Assembly: GCF_014203595.1 (NCBI RefSeq) | Contig: NZ_JACHJK010000016.1 | Coordinates: 62,001 to 126,000, forward strand | Direction of reading: 5' to 3' | Source of the DNA: Streptomyces echinatus | GTDB lineage: Bacteria; Actinomycetota; Actinomycetes; Streptomycetales; Streptomycetaceae | Length of the DNA: 64,000 nt | Shown here: piece by piece, positions 50,145 to 59,800 of the stretch | Layout: every line of letters begins with the position of its first letter | How positions within the stretch are numbered: position 1 is the first letter of the stretch | Made by a program: the position numbers and the translations under genes | The notes under the pieces: model-generated | What the model was told of the DNA's origin: nothing | Databases searched by the model: none | Seen by the model: the letters and a program-made list of their open reading frames with translations, nothing else

Positions 50145-50885
50145 ATGCCAGAGACCAGCTACGACGCCGAGGCCGCCGCGGCGTACCGGGAGGCGCGGGA
50201 GGTTCCCCGCGAGGGCCTCGCGTCCTGGCGGCAGGCGGTCGCCGAGGAGGCGGGGTTGGCGGCCGGGATGACCGTCCTGGACGTCGGTGCGGGTACCGGT
50301 GGCTTCGCGGCCGCGTTCCGCGACTGGTTCGGGGTGAGCGTGCTGGCGGTCGAACCGGCCGCGGCGATGCGGGCGTTGATCCCGGCGGGCGGGGGCATCC
50401 GGGCGCTGGACGGACGCGCGGAGGCCCTGCCCGTGCCCGACGCCTGTGCGGACGCCGCCTGGCTCGGCTCCGTCATGCACCACATAGGTGACCTGGAGGC
50501 CGCCGCCCGCGAGCTGCGCCGCGCGCTGCGCCCCGGGGCGCCGGTCCTGATCCGCAACACGTTCCCCGGCCGCGGCGAACGCGACCTGCGCGTCCGCTTC
50601 TTCCCCGAGACCGCGGACAGTGTCGCCGGCTACCCCACCGTCGAACAGGTGGAGGCGGCCTTCGGCACGGCCGGCTTCCGGCGCACCGCGCTGCACAGCC
50701 TCCCCCAGGAGTCGGCGCCCACCCTCGCCGCCTACGCCGACCGCATCCGCCGCGACACCGACACCAAGCTCCGCGCCCTCAGCGACGACGCCTACGCCCG
50801 TGGACTCGCCCGCATCCGCGAGGCGGCGGCCGCCGACCCCGGGGAACCGGCGATCAGTTGGATGGACCTGCTGATCCTGCGCTGA
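50145..50885 (+). CDS. Class I SAM-dependent methyltransferase
   Basis: A 246-residue cytoplasmic methyltransferase. Motif I is MTVLDVGAGTGGFAAAFRDW near residue 43, motif II ends in VLAVEPAAAMRALIP, and AWLGSVMHHIGDLEAAAREL near residue 105 is the motif IV region with its helix. It belongs to the Methyltransf_11/25 group acting on small molecules. GGAGAGC lies before the ATG. The substrate is unknown, and the gene is separated from the biosynthetic cluster by the cupin gene. Confidence 0.88.
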   Translation: MPETSYDAEAAAAYREAREVPREGLASWRQAVAEEAGLAAGMTVLDVGAGTGGFAAAFRDWFGVSVLAVEPAAAMRALIPAGGGIRALDGRAEALPVPDACADAAWLGSVMHHIGDLEAAARELRRALRPGAPVLIRNTFPGRGERDLRVRFFPETADSVAGYPTVEQVEAAFGTAGFRRTALHSLPQESAPTLAAYADRIRRDTDTKLRALSDDAYARGLARIREAAAADPGEPAISWMDLLILR

Positions 50886-51029
50886 CCGCCGGTACGAGCC
50901 CCGGGCCGGTGCCGGGCCGCCTCTCCATTCCCATGACGCCGGAGGCTACTGGCCGCCCCGGCGGGCGCCAGCGTGGCCGCGGGCACCAGCACCGCGCGCT
51001 CTGCCTCCTGACGCCCCTCCCGCAGGAAC

Positions 51030-51134
51030 GTGAACGGTGACGGGTTCGCCGACCGCTTCGGCCAGCCCGAGCACCCTCGGAAGGCGGCGTTCGAGGAGTT
51101 CCTCGCCCGGCAGGCGTCCCTGGGCGCGCAGTGA
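51030..51134 (+). pseudogene. Short remnant of a coding sequence
   Basis: A GTG-initiated frame of 34 codons with good codon bias reads NGDGFADRFGQPEHPRKAAF and ends EEFLARQASLGAQ. It has no clear ribosome site and no full-length partner. It looks like the 3' remnant of a deleted gene; the family is not identified. Confidence 0.3.
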
Positions 51135-51140
51135 CACGCC

Positions 51141-51170
51141 GGGTCAATTGACCCGTTGATGTGGCATCAA
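51141..51170. promoter_or_regulatory. Two adjacent perfect palindromes upstream of the cupin gene
   Basis: GGGTCAATTGACCC (51141-51154) is a perfect 14-bp palindrome. TTGATG (51156-51161) pairs with CATCAA (51165-51170). They sit about 90 bases before the cupin ATG in an A/T-rich island, where promoter and operator are expected. Confidence 0.6.
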
Positions 51171-51257
51171 ATTGCACTCTTCGACCGGTCTTTCAGCCCC
51201 ATAGAGTGGTGATCACAACGACGGCGAGCACCTTGCAGAACCGAGGGAGACACCACC

Positions 51258-51755
51258 ATGGACAGCAACGACACGAACCACGCCCCCGTCCTCACCCGCG
51301 CCGACGAGGCCGAGACCTCCGCCGACCCCAGCAGCGTGATGACGCTGCTGGCGGACACCGACGGACCGGGCGGCGGCTTCACCACGTACCGCTCCACCTT
51401 CGCCGAAGGAGCGGTCGGCGCTCCCGCGCACTTCCACACCAAGGCCACGGAACTCTTCTTCGTGATCAGCGGCTCCCTCCGGGTACTGGTGGGTGAGGAG
51501 ATCACCGTCCTCAACGCCGGCGACTTCCTCGCCGTACCCCCGCACACACCGCACGCGTTCGCCGCGGCACCCGGCTGCAAGGCCGACGTTCTGTTCACCT
51601 TCACGCCGGGCATGGCCCGTTTCGACTACCTGCGCCTTCTCGGCAGCGTGATGCGCGGCGAAGCCGACCCGAAGAAGATCGCGGAGTCGTCCGAGCGCTA
51701 CGACAACCACTACGTCGACAGCCCCGTGTGGCGGGACGCGCTCGCCGCGTCGTGA
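51258..51755 (+). CDS. Cupin domain protein
   Basis: A 165-residue single-cupin protein. Motif 1 is GAPAHFHTKATELFFVISGS near residue 54, giving His, His and Glu metal ligands. Motif 2 is GDFLAVPPHTPHAFAA near residue 91 with the second His. Such proteins are dioxygenases, isomerases or regulators of small molecules; this one resembles quercetin-dioxygenase-like cupins. GGGAGA precedes the ATG. It is convergent with the methyltransferase gene of the PKS-NRPS cluster and separated from it by a strong terminator, so it is probably not part of that cluster. Confidence 0.88.
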   Translation: MDSNDTNHAPVLTRADEAETSADPSSVMTLLADTDGPGGGFTTYRSTFAEGAVGAPAHFHTKATELFFVISGSLRVLVGEEITVLNAGDFLAVPPHTPHAFAAAPGCKADVLFTFTPGMARFDYLRLLGSVMRGEADPKKIAESSERYDNHYVDSPVWRDALAAS

Positions 51756-51782
51756 GCAGACGACTTGGGTACCCGGGAAAGG

Positions 51783-51814
51783 CGCCCCGGTGCCCCCGAG
51801 AGGGCACCGGGGCG
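51783..51814. terminator. Bidirectional terminator at the end of the PKS-NRPS operon
   Basis: A perfect 13-bp G/C stem (51783-51795 with 51802-51814) and 6-base loop lie between the convergent stops of the cupin gene (51755) and the methyltransferase gene (51823). Confidence 0.85.
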
Positions 51815-51822
51815 GCGGCGGG

Positions 51823-52812
51823 TCAGTTGGCCGGGACCAGGTGGAACATCACGCTTTCCGCCGGGACGCTGATGGGGTGCTGGGCCACCAGCCGCCAGCC
51901 GGCCTCCTCGAAGACCGGGCCCCACTCGTCCAGCGTCGGGAGGTAGTCGCCCATCACGGCGTGGGCGAACTCGAAGGCCATGCTGAAGACGGGCATCTCG
52001 GAGTCCGGGTAGGAGGTGGTGCGCGTGGCGTCCGCGAGCAGGAAGTGCTTGAGGTCGGGGAAGACCTCCCGCATGCGCCGCAGCGACGCGACCGCTTCGG
52101 CGCGGGGCCAGAAGTCGTGGCCCATCATGAACGACGTGAGCAGGTCCACGCCCGCGTACTCGGGTCGCGGCTGGAGTGCTGTGGCGTCGTCCTGGGTGAT
52201 GCTGATGCGGTCCGCGAGGCCGGCCTCGGCCACCGACTTGGTGGCGACCTCGATCGCCCCGTCGGCGGCGTCGATGCCCAGGCCCCGCACACCCGGTCGC
52301 GACCGGGCGAGGCGGATGAGCCGCTCGCCGCTGCCGCAGCCGAGGTCGGCGACGTACTGGAAGTCCAGGTCACGGACGACCGGCAGGAAGATCGGGTCCC
52401 ACCACTCGGCGTTGATCTCGCGGCAGGCGACGCTGATCGCCGCGGCGTCCCGCCGGTAGAAGTCGCCCACGCGGTTGTCCTTGCGGATCAGGTCCGGGAG
52501 GGTGTCGAACAGTTCGCCGCAGCCGCGGGTCATCCAGTGGAAGAGGGACTTGGTACGGTCCGCCTCGGCGAAGTTCGGGCCGGGCCGGACGGTGTCGCCG
52601 TCCCGGCTGACGATGTCCGCGGCGGAGAGGGCGCGCGCCAGTTCGCGGAGCGATCCGGCGTCGAGTCCCCGCTCGGCCGCGAAGCGGTCGAGGTGCACGA
52701 GACCGTGCTCGCGTATCGCGTCGAAGACGCCGGTCTCCCATGCCGCACTGATCGACCATGCCGCGAGTGCGTGGTTGTACACCTGGGTCATCGTCGTACC
52801 GCTGCTGTTCAT
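51823..52812 (-). CDS. MppJ-like alpha-keto acid C-methyltransferase
   Basis: A 329-residue enzyme. A dimerisation domain (about 1-135) contains SLFHWMTRGCGELF and FYRRDAAAISVACREI; the SAM motif is VADLGCGSGERLIRLAR at about 154-170. It closely follows MppJ, the mannopeptimycin phenylpyruvate methyltransferase. The two iron-ligand His of MppJ (H243 and H295, 52 residues apart) correspond to H232 in MMGHDFWP and H284 in FEFAHAVMG, again 52 apart. It should methylate the beta carbon of an aromatic or other alpha-keto acid, which a transaminase then turns into a beta-methyl amino acid. AAGGAAA precedes the ATG. It ends the biosynthetic operon. Confidence 0.9.
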   Translation of the reverse strand: MNSSGTTMTQVYNHALAAWSISAAWETGVFDAIREHGLVHLDRFAAERGLDAGSLRELARALSAADIVSRDGDTVRPGPNFAEADRTKSLFHWMTRGCGELFDTLPDLIRKDNRVGDFYRRDAAAISVACREINAEWWDPIFLPVVRDLDFQYVADLGCGSGERLIRLARSRPGVRGLGIDAADGAIEVATKSVAEAGLADRISITQDDATALQPRPEYAGVDLLTSFMMGHDFWPRAEAVASLRRMREVFPDLKHFLLADATRTTSYPDSEMPVFSMAFEFAHAVMGDYLPTLDEWGPVFEEAGWRLVAQHPISVPAESVMFHLVPAN

Positions 52813-52895
52813 GTCGCTTTCCTTTTTGTCGAGTTGAGCACGTTCTCGGGACGCCGACCCGTCCGCTGCGGGTCCGCGTGGGTCGCGGGTGGGTG

Positions 52896-53660
52896 TCACG
52901 CGGTCATCGACCGGAGGCCGTCGGTGACATGGCCGATGACGGTCTGCTGGTGCCGGTGGAGGAAGAAGTGGTCGTCGTCCACCGTGTGCAGGGTGAAGGG
53001 ACCGTCGGTGTGCCGTCGCCAGTCGGCCACGGACCAGGTGGGCACCTGGGGGTCGCGGGTGCCGGCGAGGGCCGTGACCGGCATGGGCAGCGGCGGGCGG
53101 GGACGGTAGCGGTAGCTCGCCAGGACCGAGAAGTCCGCGCGGATGCGGGGCAGGCACAGATCGAGGAGGTCTTCGTCCTCGAACACCTCCTGCGGGGTGC
53201 CGTTGAGGTTGCGCAGCCGTTCGACGAACTCGTCGCGGGGCAGGCCGTGGATGCTCCAGTCGGGCCGCTCGACGTCGGGGGCGGCACACGCGGAGACGGT
53301 GAGCAGCTCGGCGGGGGTGCCGGTCAGCTCGTGCAGCCGGTGGGCGATGTCGTAGGCCAGCAGGCCGCCCATGCTGTGCCCGAAGAGGGCGTACCGTTCC
53401 CCGGTCCACGGCGCGATCCGGCGGGCCAGTCCGCCGGCGAGGGCGTCGAAGTCCGTCTCGGGCTCCTCCGTCATCCTGTTCTCGCGGCCGGGCAGTTGGA
53501 CGGGGACGAACTGCGCGCCCGCGGCCGTGTGGCCGGCCCAGGACCGGTAGAGGCCGGCGCCACCGCCCGCGTACGGCAGGCAGAAGACCCGTACGAGGGC
53601 CTCGGTGTCGGGAAGGCCGAAGGGGAACAGGGCGGCGGGGTCGTCAGCTGCGGTGGTCAT
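52896..53660 (-). CDS. Type II thioesterase
   Basis: A 254-residue alpha/beta hydrolase of the external thioesterase family. RVFCLPYAGGGAGLYRSW near residue 24 is the family opening. ALFGHSMGG holds the nucleophile Ser at about residue 96, ALAGTRDPQV has the catalytic Asp, and VDDDHFFLHRHQQTV has the His. Such enzymes remove wrong or stalled acyl groups from PKS and NRPS carrier domains. Its ATG overlaps the NRPS gene end by 17 bases, so it is coupled to it. It may also help release the product, since the NRPS module lacks a thioesterase. Confidence 0.94.
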   Translation of the reverse strand: MTTAADDPAALFPFGLPDTEALVRVFCLPYAGGGAGLYRSWAGHTAAGAQFVPVQLPGRENRMTEEPETDFDALAGGLARRIAPWTGERYALFGHSMGGLLAYDIAHRLHELTGTPAELLTVSACAAPDVERPDWSIHGLPRDEFVERLRNLNGTPQEVFEDEDLLDLCLPRIRADFSVLASYRYRPRPPLPMPVTALAGTRDPQVPTWSVADWRRHTDGPFTLHTVDDDHFFLHRHQQTVIGHVTDGLRSMTA

Positions 53661-56600
53661 GGGACTCTTTCTGCAGTATCCGGTCGAGGGCGGCGGCGCA
53701 GCCGGCGACGGTCGGGTTCTCCATCACCACGCGGACGGAGAAGTCGGCCTGCCATTCCTGGCGGATGCGCGACGCGATGCGGGTGGCCTTGATGGAGTTG
53801 CCGCCGAGCGCGAAGAAGTCCTCGTGCGCGCCGACGCTCTCCAGGCCGAGGGTGTGGGCCCACAGTTCGGCGATCCGCTGTTCGAACGGGGTCGTGGGCC
53901 GGGTGCGTGTGTCGGTGGTCAGGGCACGCTCGTGGGCCGGCAACGCGGCGTGGTCCAGTTTGCCGTTGGCGGTCAGGGGCAGGGAGGGCAGCGTGACGAA
54001 GGCGTTGGGCACCATGTAGTCGGGGAGCTTCTGCCGCAGGAAGTCCCGCCAGTCCGCCTCCTGATGCGTGTCCTCGGGCGTCATGACGAGGTAGGCCACC
54101 AGGAGTTGGTCGCCGTCCGCCGCGCCCGCCCGGACCTGGACGGCGGCGTCCTTGACGGCCGGGTGCTCGCGCAGCGCGCTCTCCACCTCTCCGGTCTCGA
54201 TGCGCAGGCCGCGGAGTTTGGTCTGCCCGTCGGCCCTGCCGACGAATTCGAGACGGCCGTCGGGGCGCCAGCGCAGCAGGTCGCCGCTGCGGTAGATCCG
54301 GGAGCCGGCGGTCGGGTCGAAGGGGTCCTCGGGGAAGCGCTCGGCGGTGAGGCCGGGCCGGTTCAGGTAGCCGCGGCCGACGGCGACACCGCCGAGCCAG
54401 AGCTCGCCGGGCAGGCCGACCGGAACGGGGTTGCCGTCGCCGTCGAGCAGGTGGAGGCGTACGCCGCGCACCGGGACGCCGGCGGAGGGGCGGCGGCCGT
54501 CGGCGGCGCACTCCTGCACGGTGGCCCAGATGCTGGTCTCCGTGTGGCCGTAGACGTTGAAGACCTGACGTCCGGGGCACCAGCGTGCCATCAGTTCCGG
54601 GGACAGCGATTCGCCGCCGAGGACGATACCGCGCAGTCCGGGGAGGCGGCCGGGGGCGTCCGCCGGGAGGGCCGCCAGCGCCGAGGGCGCCATGACCAGC
54701 CAGGTGATGCGCTCGCGTGCCATCAGGTCGACCAGGGCGGGGCCGGGCAGGAGTTCCTCCTGAGCGCCGAGGCACAGGGCCGCTCCGGCGCCGAGGGCGA
54801 GGAAGACCTCGAACACCGAGGCGTCGAAGCTGGGGGAAGCCCACTGCAGTACCCGGTCGTGCGGGCCGACGCCGAACACGTCGCGCTGGGCGAGGCAGCT
54901 GTTCACCACGCCCTCGTGGGTGAGGAGGGCTCCCTTGGGGCGACCGGTCGACCCGGACGTGTAGATGACGTAGGCGAGGCTGCCGGGCGGGACGTCGCCG
55001 GCGAGGGGGGCCGGGTCGTAGCTGTCGAGGTTCTCGTGCTCCTCGTCCAGTTGGAGGCAGGGCACGTCCAGGCCCGAGAGGTGCCGGCGGGTCGTGCGGT
55101 CCGTCAGAAGCAGGGAGAGTCCGGCGTCCCGGCTCATGAAGTCGAGGCGGTCCCGGGGGTAGGCGGGGTCGAGCGGCACGAAGGCGCCGCCCGCCTTGAG
55201 CACACCGAGCAGCGCGACGACCAGGTCCGTCGACCGGTCCAGGCAGAGTCCCACGCGTGCTTCGGGCGTGACGCCCCGCTCGTGCAGCAGACGGGCCAGT
55301 CGGTTGGCGCGCTCGTCGAGTTGACGGTACGTCAGGAGGCGGGAGCCGTGAGTCAGTGCGGGGGCGTCGGGTGTGGCCCGGGCCTGTTCCTCGAAGAGCC
55401 GGTGGAGGGAGATCGCCGGACGCTCCGTGACCGGTCCGCGCCCCCAGGCGTCGATGGTCCGCCGTTCCTCGTCGGTCAGCAGGCTGATCCGGCCGGGCGG
55501 GCGGGTGAAGTCGGCGGCGACGGACTTCAGGACGGTGACGAAGTGTCCCAGCAGGCGCTCGATGGCGGCCGCGTCGAAGCGCGTGGGGTCGTAGCCGATC
55601 CGCAGGTTGATCTCCTCGTCCGGGACGACGAGGACGGCCAGCGGATAGTTGGTGTGGTAGCGGTACTCCCCACGCCGGACGGTGAGTTCACCGGCCCGCT
55701 TGCCCAGGTCGCCGATCCTGGGCACGTTGAGGATCGTCATGATGCTGTCGAACAGGGGCTCGCCGGCCTCGGCGCCGCTCCACTGCTGGACGTCGGCGAG
55801 GGCGCTGCCGAGATGGCCCCGTACGCGGGTCTGCGTGGCCTGCAGCTCGGCGCACGCCTCCGCGAAGGGGCGCTGCGGGTCGAGGTGGGCGCGCAGCGGG
55901 AGGGTGTTGATGAACAACCCGAGCGTGTCCTCGATGCCGTCGAGTTCGGCCGGACGGTGGGTCATCGTCATGCCGAACACCACGTCGGGCCGGCCGGTGT
56001 AGCGGCTGAGGACCAGCGCCCAGGCGGTCTGCAGCACGGTGCTGAGGGTGAGCCGGTGGTCGCGGGCGAGTCGTTTGAGGGCGTCGGCGGTGTCGCTGTC
56101 CAGCACCCGCGACAGCTCCGGGTTCTCCCGCTCCCCGCTGCCGGGTTCCGGGCGCTCGGGGGCCGGCAGGGCGATGGGTTCGGGCCGGAAGCCGGCGAGT
56201 TCGGTGCGCCAGAACTGCTCGGTCCGGCTCGTGTCCTGGCTTCGCAGCCAGGTGACGTAGTCGTGGTAGGGGCGTGCCCTGCGGAGGGCCTGCGGCTCCG
56301 CGCGCACCAGGCTGTCGTACGACGTGAAGGTCTCGTCCAGCAGCATCAGTGCCGACCAGGCGTCGAGCAGGATGTGGTGGTAGCGCAGGACGAAGATGTG
56401 GCGGCGTTCGGCCACGCGGAGCAGGTGCAGCCGCAGCAGCGGCGGGCGGTCCAGTCGGAAGCCCCGGCCGCGGTCGGCGCGCAGGAAGCTCTCCAGCCGC
56501 TCCTCCAGAGCGTCGCTCCCGGTGGTGCGCCAGTCGTGTCGTTCGACGGGGGCGACGCCCTGGGCGTACACGACCTGTGCCGGTTCCTCGATCTCCTCCC

Positions 56601-56802
56601 AGTGGAAGGAGGTGCGCAGGATGGCGTGCCGGTCGACGACCCGCTGCCAGGCCTGCTCCAGCGCGTCGGCGTCGAGGTCGCCGTCGAGGCTCTGGATGAT
56701 CTGGTCGACGTAGAAGGACGTGCCGGGGTCGAGGATGGTGTGGTAGAGCAGGCCTTGCTGGAGCGGGGAGAGGGGGTGGACCCCCTCGACGCTCGTGGTC
56801 AT
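53644..56802 (-). CDS. NRPS module: condensation, adenylation, thiolation (C-A-T)
   Basis: A 1052-residue single module. The condensation domain (about 8-440) has HHILLDAWS at residues 142-150, the HHxxxD motif with Ala in place of the usual Gly. The adenylation domain (about 455-955) has core motifs YTSGSTGRPKG, FDASVFE, YGHTETSIW and YRSGDLLRW. The ten-residue specificity set reads about D-A-F-V-V-G-V-I-W-K, which suggests a hydrophobic residue. The thiolation domain carries LGGNS with Ser at about residue 1003. There is no epimerase or thioesterase. The ATG overlaps the PKS stop (ATGA). The module should add an amino acid to the polyketide. Confidence 0.93.
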   Translation of the reverse strand: MTTSVEGVHPLSPLQQGLLYHTILDPGTSFYVDQIIQSLDGDLDADALEQAWQRVVDRHAILRTSFHWEEIEEPAQVVYAQGVAPVERHDWRTTGSDALEERLESFLRADRGRGFRLDRPPLLRLHLLRVAERRHIFVLRYHHILLDAWSALMLLDETFTSYDSLVRAEPQALRRARPYHDYVTWLRSQDTSRTEQFWRTELAGFRPEPIALPAPERPEPGSGERENPELSRVLDSDTADALKRLARDHRLTLSTVLQTAWALVLSRYTGRPDVVFGMTMTHRPAELDGIEDTLGLFINTLPLRAHLDPQRPFAEACAELQATQTRVRGHLGSALADVQQWSGAEAGEPLFDSIMTILNVPRIGDLGKRAGELTVRRGEYRYHTNYPLAVLVVPDEEINLRIGYDPTRFDAAAIERLLGHFVTVLKSVAADFTRPPGRISLLTDEERRTIDAWGRGPVTERPAISLHRLFEEQARATPDAPALTHGSRLLTYRQLDERANRLARLLHERGVTPEARVGLCLDRSTDLVVALLGVLKAGGAFVPLDPAYPRDRLDFMSRDAGLSLLLTDRTTRRHLSGLDVPCLQLDEEHENLDSYDPAPLAGDVPPGSLAYVIYTSGSTGRPKGALLTHEGVVNSCLAQRDVFGVGPHDRVLQWASPSFDASVFEVFLALGAGAALCLGAQEELLPGPALVDLMARERITWLVMAPSALAALPADAPGRLPGLRGIVLGGESLSPELMARWCPGRQVFNVYGHTETSIWATVQECAADGRRPSAGVPVRGVRLHLLDGDGNPVPVGLPGELWLGGVAVGRGYLNRPGLTAERFPEDPFDPTAGSRIYRSGDLLRWRPDGRLEFVGRADGQTKLRGLRIETGEVESALREHPAVKDAAVQVRAGAADGDQLLVAYLVMTPEDTHQEADWRDFLRQKLPDYMVPNAFVTLPSLPLTANGKLDHAALPAHERALTTDTRTRPTTPFEQRIAELWAHTLGLESVGAHEDFFALGGNSIKATRIASRIRQEWQADFSVRVVMENPTVAGCAAALDRILQKESHDHRS

Positions 56803-59800
56803 CCGTTCTGCCTTTCTGTGCGTGCGTCGGCCTGGGTGGCGTGGGTGGCCACGGGATCGTCCGTACCGGCCATGACGCCGCCGATCCGGGACAGCAGGTG
56901 CCGCAGGTCGCCCTCGGCGAGGTGGGTGGCGGGGACGCGGGCGGGCGGGGTCCGGTCGGTGGCCGGCTGCGGGTGCGCGGTGGTTCCGCCTGGTTCGGGT
57001 GCCGGGCTCCCGGCCGGCGGGGACGGGGGTGCGGTGGTGGGCGAGGTCATCGCCGCCAGCTGCGCCACCGTCGGGTGGGTGAAGAAGTCGGCCTCGGTGA
57101 GCCGGATGCCGGCCTGCTTGGCGCGGCTGATGATCCGGAGGCTGGTGATCGAGTCGCCGCCGAGCTGGAAGTAGTCGTCCTCGGTCCCGATGGGGTGGAT
57201 GCCGAGCAGTGACTCCCAGATCGAGACGAGGGTGGCTTCGGTGGTGTTGCGTGCGGCGGTGGCGGGGCCGAGTCCCGCGGGCCGGTCGTACACGGTCTGC
57301 CGTGCGGCGGCCGGGGTCCGCCCGTGCGTCCGGGTGCGGGCCGGCGTCCCGTCGGGGCGGGCGTCGGTGGCCTGGCCGGCGTGGACGTAGGCGTGGTGGG
57401 CGCCGGAGCGCACGAGCTCTTCCAGTGCGCGGAAGGCGGGTTCGGGTTCCAGCATGCCGAAGCCCTTGCCGTGGACGCGGCGGGTGGCGTGCTCATCGAG
57501 CGTGGAGATCATTCCGGCGCCGCTCCACGGGCCCCACGCCACGCTCGTGGCGGGCAGGCCGCGGGACCGCCGGTGGTGGGCGAGGGCGTCCAGGAAGGCG
57601 TTGGCGGCCGCGTAGCCGCTCTGGCCGCGCGAGCCCATGAGGGCGGCGACGGACGAGTACAGGACGAAGAAGTCCAGTTCGGCGTCCTGTGTCAGCTCGT
57701 GCAGGTTCCAGGCGCCGGACATCTTGGGGGCCATGACCGTGCGCAGCCGCTCGGCGGTCTGCCGCTGCAGGGCTCCGTCGTCCAGGACGCCGGCGGCGTG
57801 CACGACGCCGCGCAGGGCGGGCAGGGAGCCGTTCACGTCGGTCAGGACCCGGCGCAGGGCGCGGACGTCGGCGACGTCGGCTCGGTGGACCGCCACCCGG
57901 ACCCTCTTGCTCCGCCAGGCGTGGATCCTGCGCTCGGCGGCGGCCGAGGGGGCGCCGCGTCCGATCAGGGCGAGGTGCCGGGCCCCTCGGCGTACCAGCC
58001 AGTCCGCCGTGTGCAGGCCCAGTGCTCCGAGCCCGCCGGTGACCAGATAGGTGCCGTCCGGTCGTACCGGGCCGGTGTCCGCCGTGTCCGCCGGGGCGGC
58101 CGGGGCGGCCGGGGCCGTCCCGGCGACGTGGCGGCGGCCGTCGCGGAGGGCGACCTGTGTGTCATCGCCGGTGCCGAGGGCCTCCGCGAGGAGACCGGCA
58201 GCCGCGCTCGCCGGGGGTTGCCCGTGCGGGTCCAGGTCGACGAGGGTGCATCGGACCTCGGGGTTCTCGGCGTTCGCGATGGCGGCGAGGCCCCACAGCG
58301 GGGCGTGGGCCAGGGCGCCGGCCGGTGTGGCCGGCGTCGTGTCCGGCGACTGGGCGCCACGCGTCGCCACGAGGACCCTGGCCCCCTCCCCGGTGGTGGC
58401 CAGCGTCTGCAGGACGGTGAGCAGGGCGCCGGTTCCGTGCCGCTGCGCCTGGTCGAGGACGTCCGCGGTGAGCGCGTCCCCGGGTTCGTCGAGGCCGCGC
58501 AGGAAGGCCACGTTCAGCGGGCGGCGAGGGCCGGGGGCCGCGGCATCCGCTGTCCGGCCGGTGTCCGCGGCGCTCAGCCGGTTCAGGGCCTCCCGGATCC
58601 GGGCCGCGTCGGTGTCTTCGCCGCCGGCGTCGCCCGCGGGCTCGGCGAGGACGACCGAGTGGCCCGCGTCGCGCAGTTGTGCGGCCAGGGCGGCCCCCAC
58701 TCCCCCGCGGTCCGGGAGGACCAGCCAGTTCGCGGCGACCGTGGCGGCGGGAGACGCGGGGGGCGTGGCCTGCCACACCGGGAGCTGGATGACGGCGGTG
58801 TCCCGGCGCAGCAGGGCCGATGCCGAGACACGGCGGACCCACAGGCCGTCGAGTTCCAGGACGACCTCGCCGCCGGCGTCGAGCAGCGTGAGATCGGCGA
58901 CGGTCGTGTCGCCGTCCGGGCTGAGGTCCGGCTGTTCCTCGACGCGGCACCAAAGGCCTTCGCCGGAGGGCGCTTTGTGCAGGCGCAGGGCGTCGAGCCG
59001 GATGGGGACGCGGACGCCGAGCGCGGCATCGGGGCGGGCCGACCACGCCAGGGCCACCACGGCCTGGACGCACGCGTCGACGAGACCGGGGTGCAGCAGG
59101 AACGGGCCGTCGGCGCCGTCGTACTCGGGTGTGTCCATGCGGATCAGCAGTTCGCCCTGACGGCGCCGTAGCCGTCCGAGGCGGCGGAAGCCCGGGCCGA
59201 GGTCGGCGCCGGAGGCGTGCATGGCCGCGTAGAAGGCGGTGCCGTCGAAGCGCTCACCGGGCTCGTCGAGGGGGTCGGCGGGTCCGTCGAGGAGGCCGGC
59301 GGGCTCGTCGAAGAGGTCGGCGGGCGGGGTCGAGCGCGGCCGGGTCGCGGGGGCCGGCGTCGGGCGCAGCGTGCCCTGGGCGTGGCTGGTCCAGGTGCGC
59401 GGACCGCTGGTGCCGGCGGGTGCGCTGACGACGCGGAAGGTTCTGGGCTGTGCGCCGGCCGAGGCCGGGGTGTGCTCGGGTGTGTCCGGTTCCTCGATGA
59501 TCAGCTGGACGTCGCGGCCGGTGCCGGACGGTGTCAGGGCCTGCGGGAAGGAGACTCCTTCGAGCAGGACGCCCCCGCCGGCGGGGCTGAGGTCCTGGAC
59601 GGCGGCCGCCAGGGTCATGGCGAGATGGGACGCGGCCGGGACCACCACCTCGTCGAAGAGGACGTGGTCGGCGAGGAAGGCCGGGGCATCGGCCGTGAAC
59701 CGGCTCTGGTACACCGTGCCGGTCAGCGCGGGCGAGCTCAGCGGGGTGCCGGGGAAGACGGGGGTGCCGACGGGCCGTTCGGAGCGTCCGGTCCGGGTGT

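Noticed and set aside
53605..57174. Very long open frame on the plus strand opposite the NRPS and PKS genes
   Set aside because: Its translation is low-complexity Gly/Val/Arg-rich and lacks any domain. It is the mirror of strong G/C codon bias on the minus strand.
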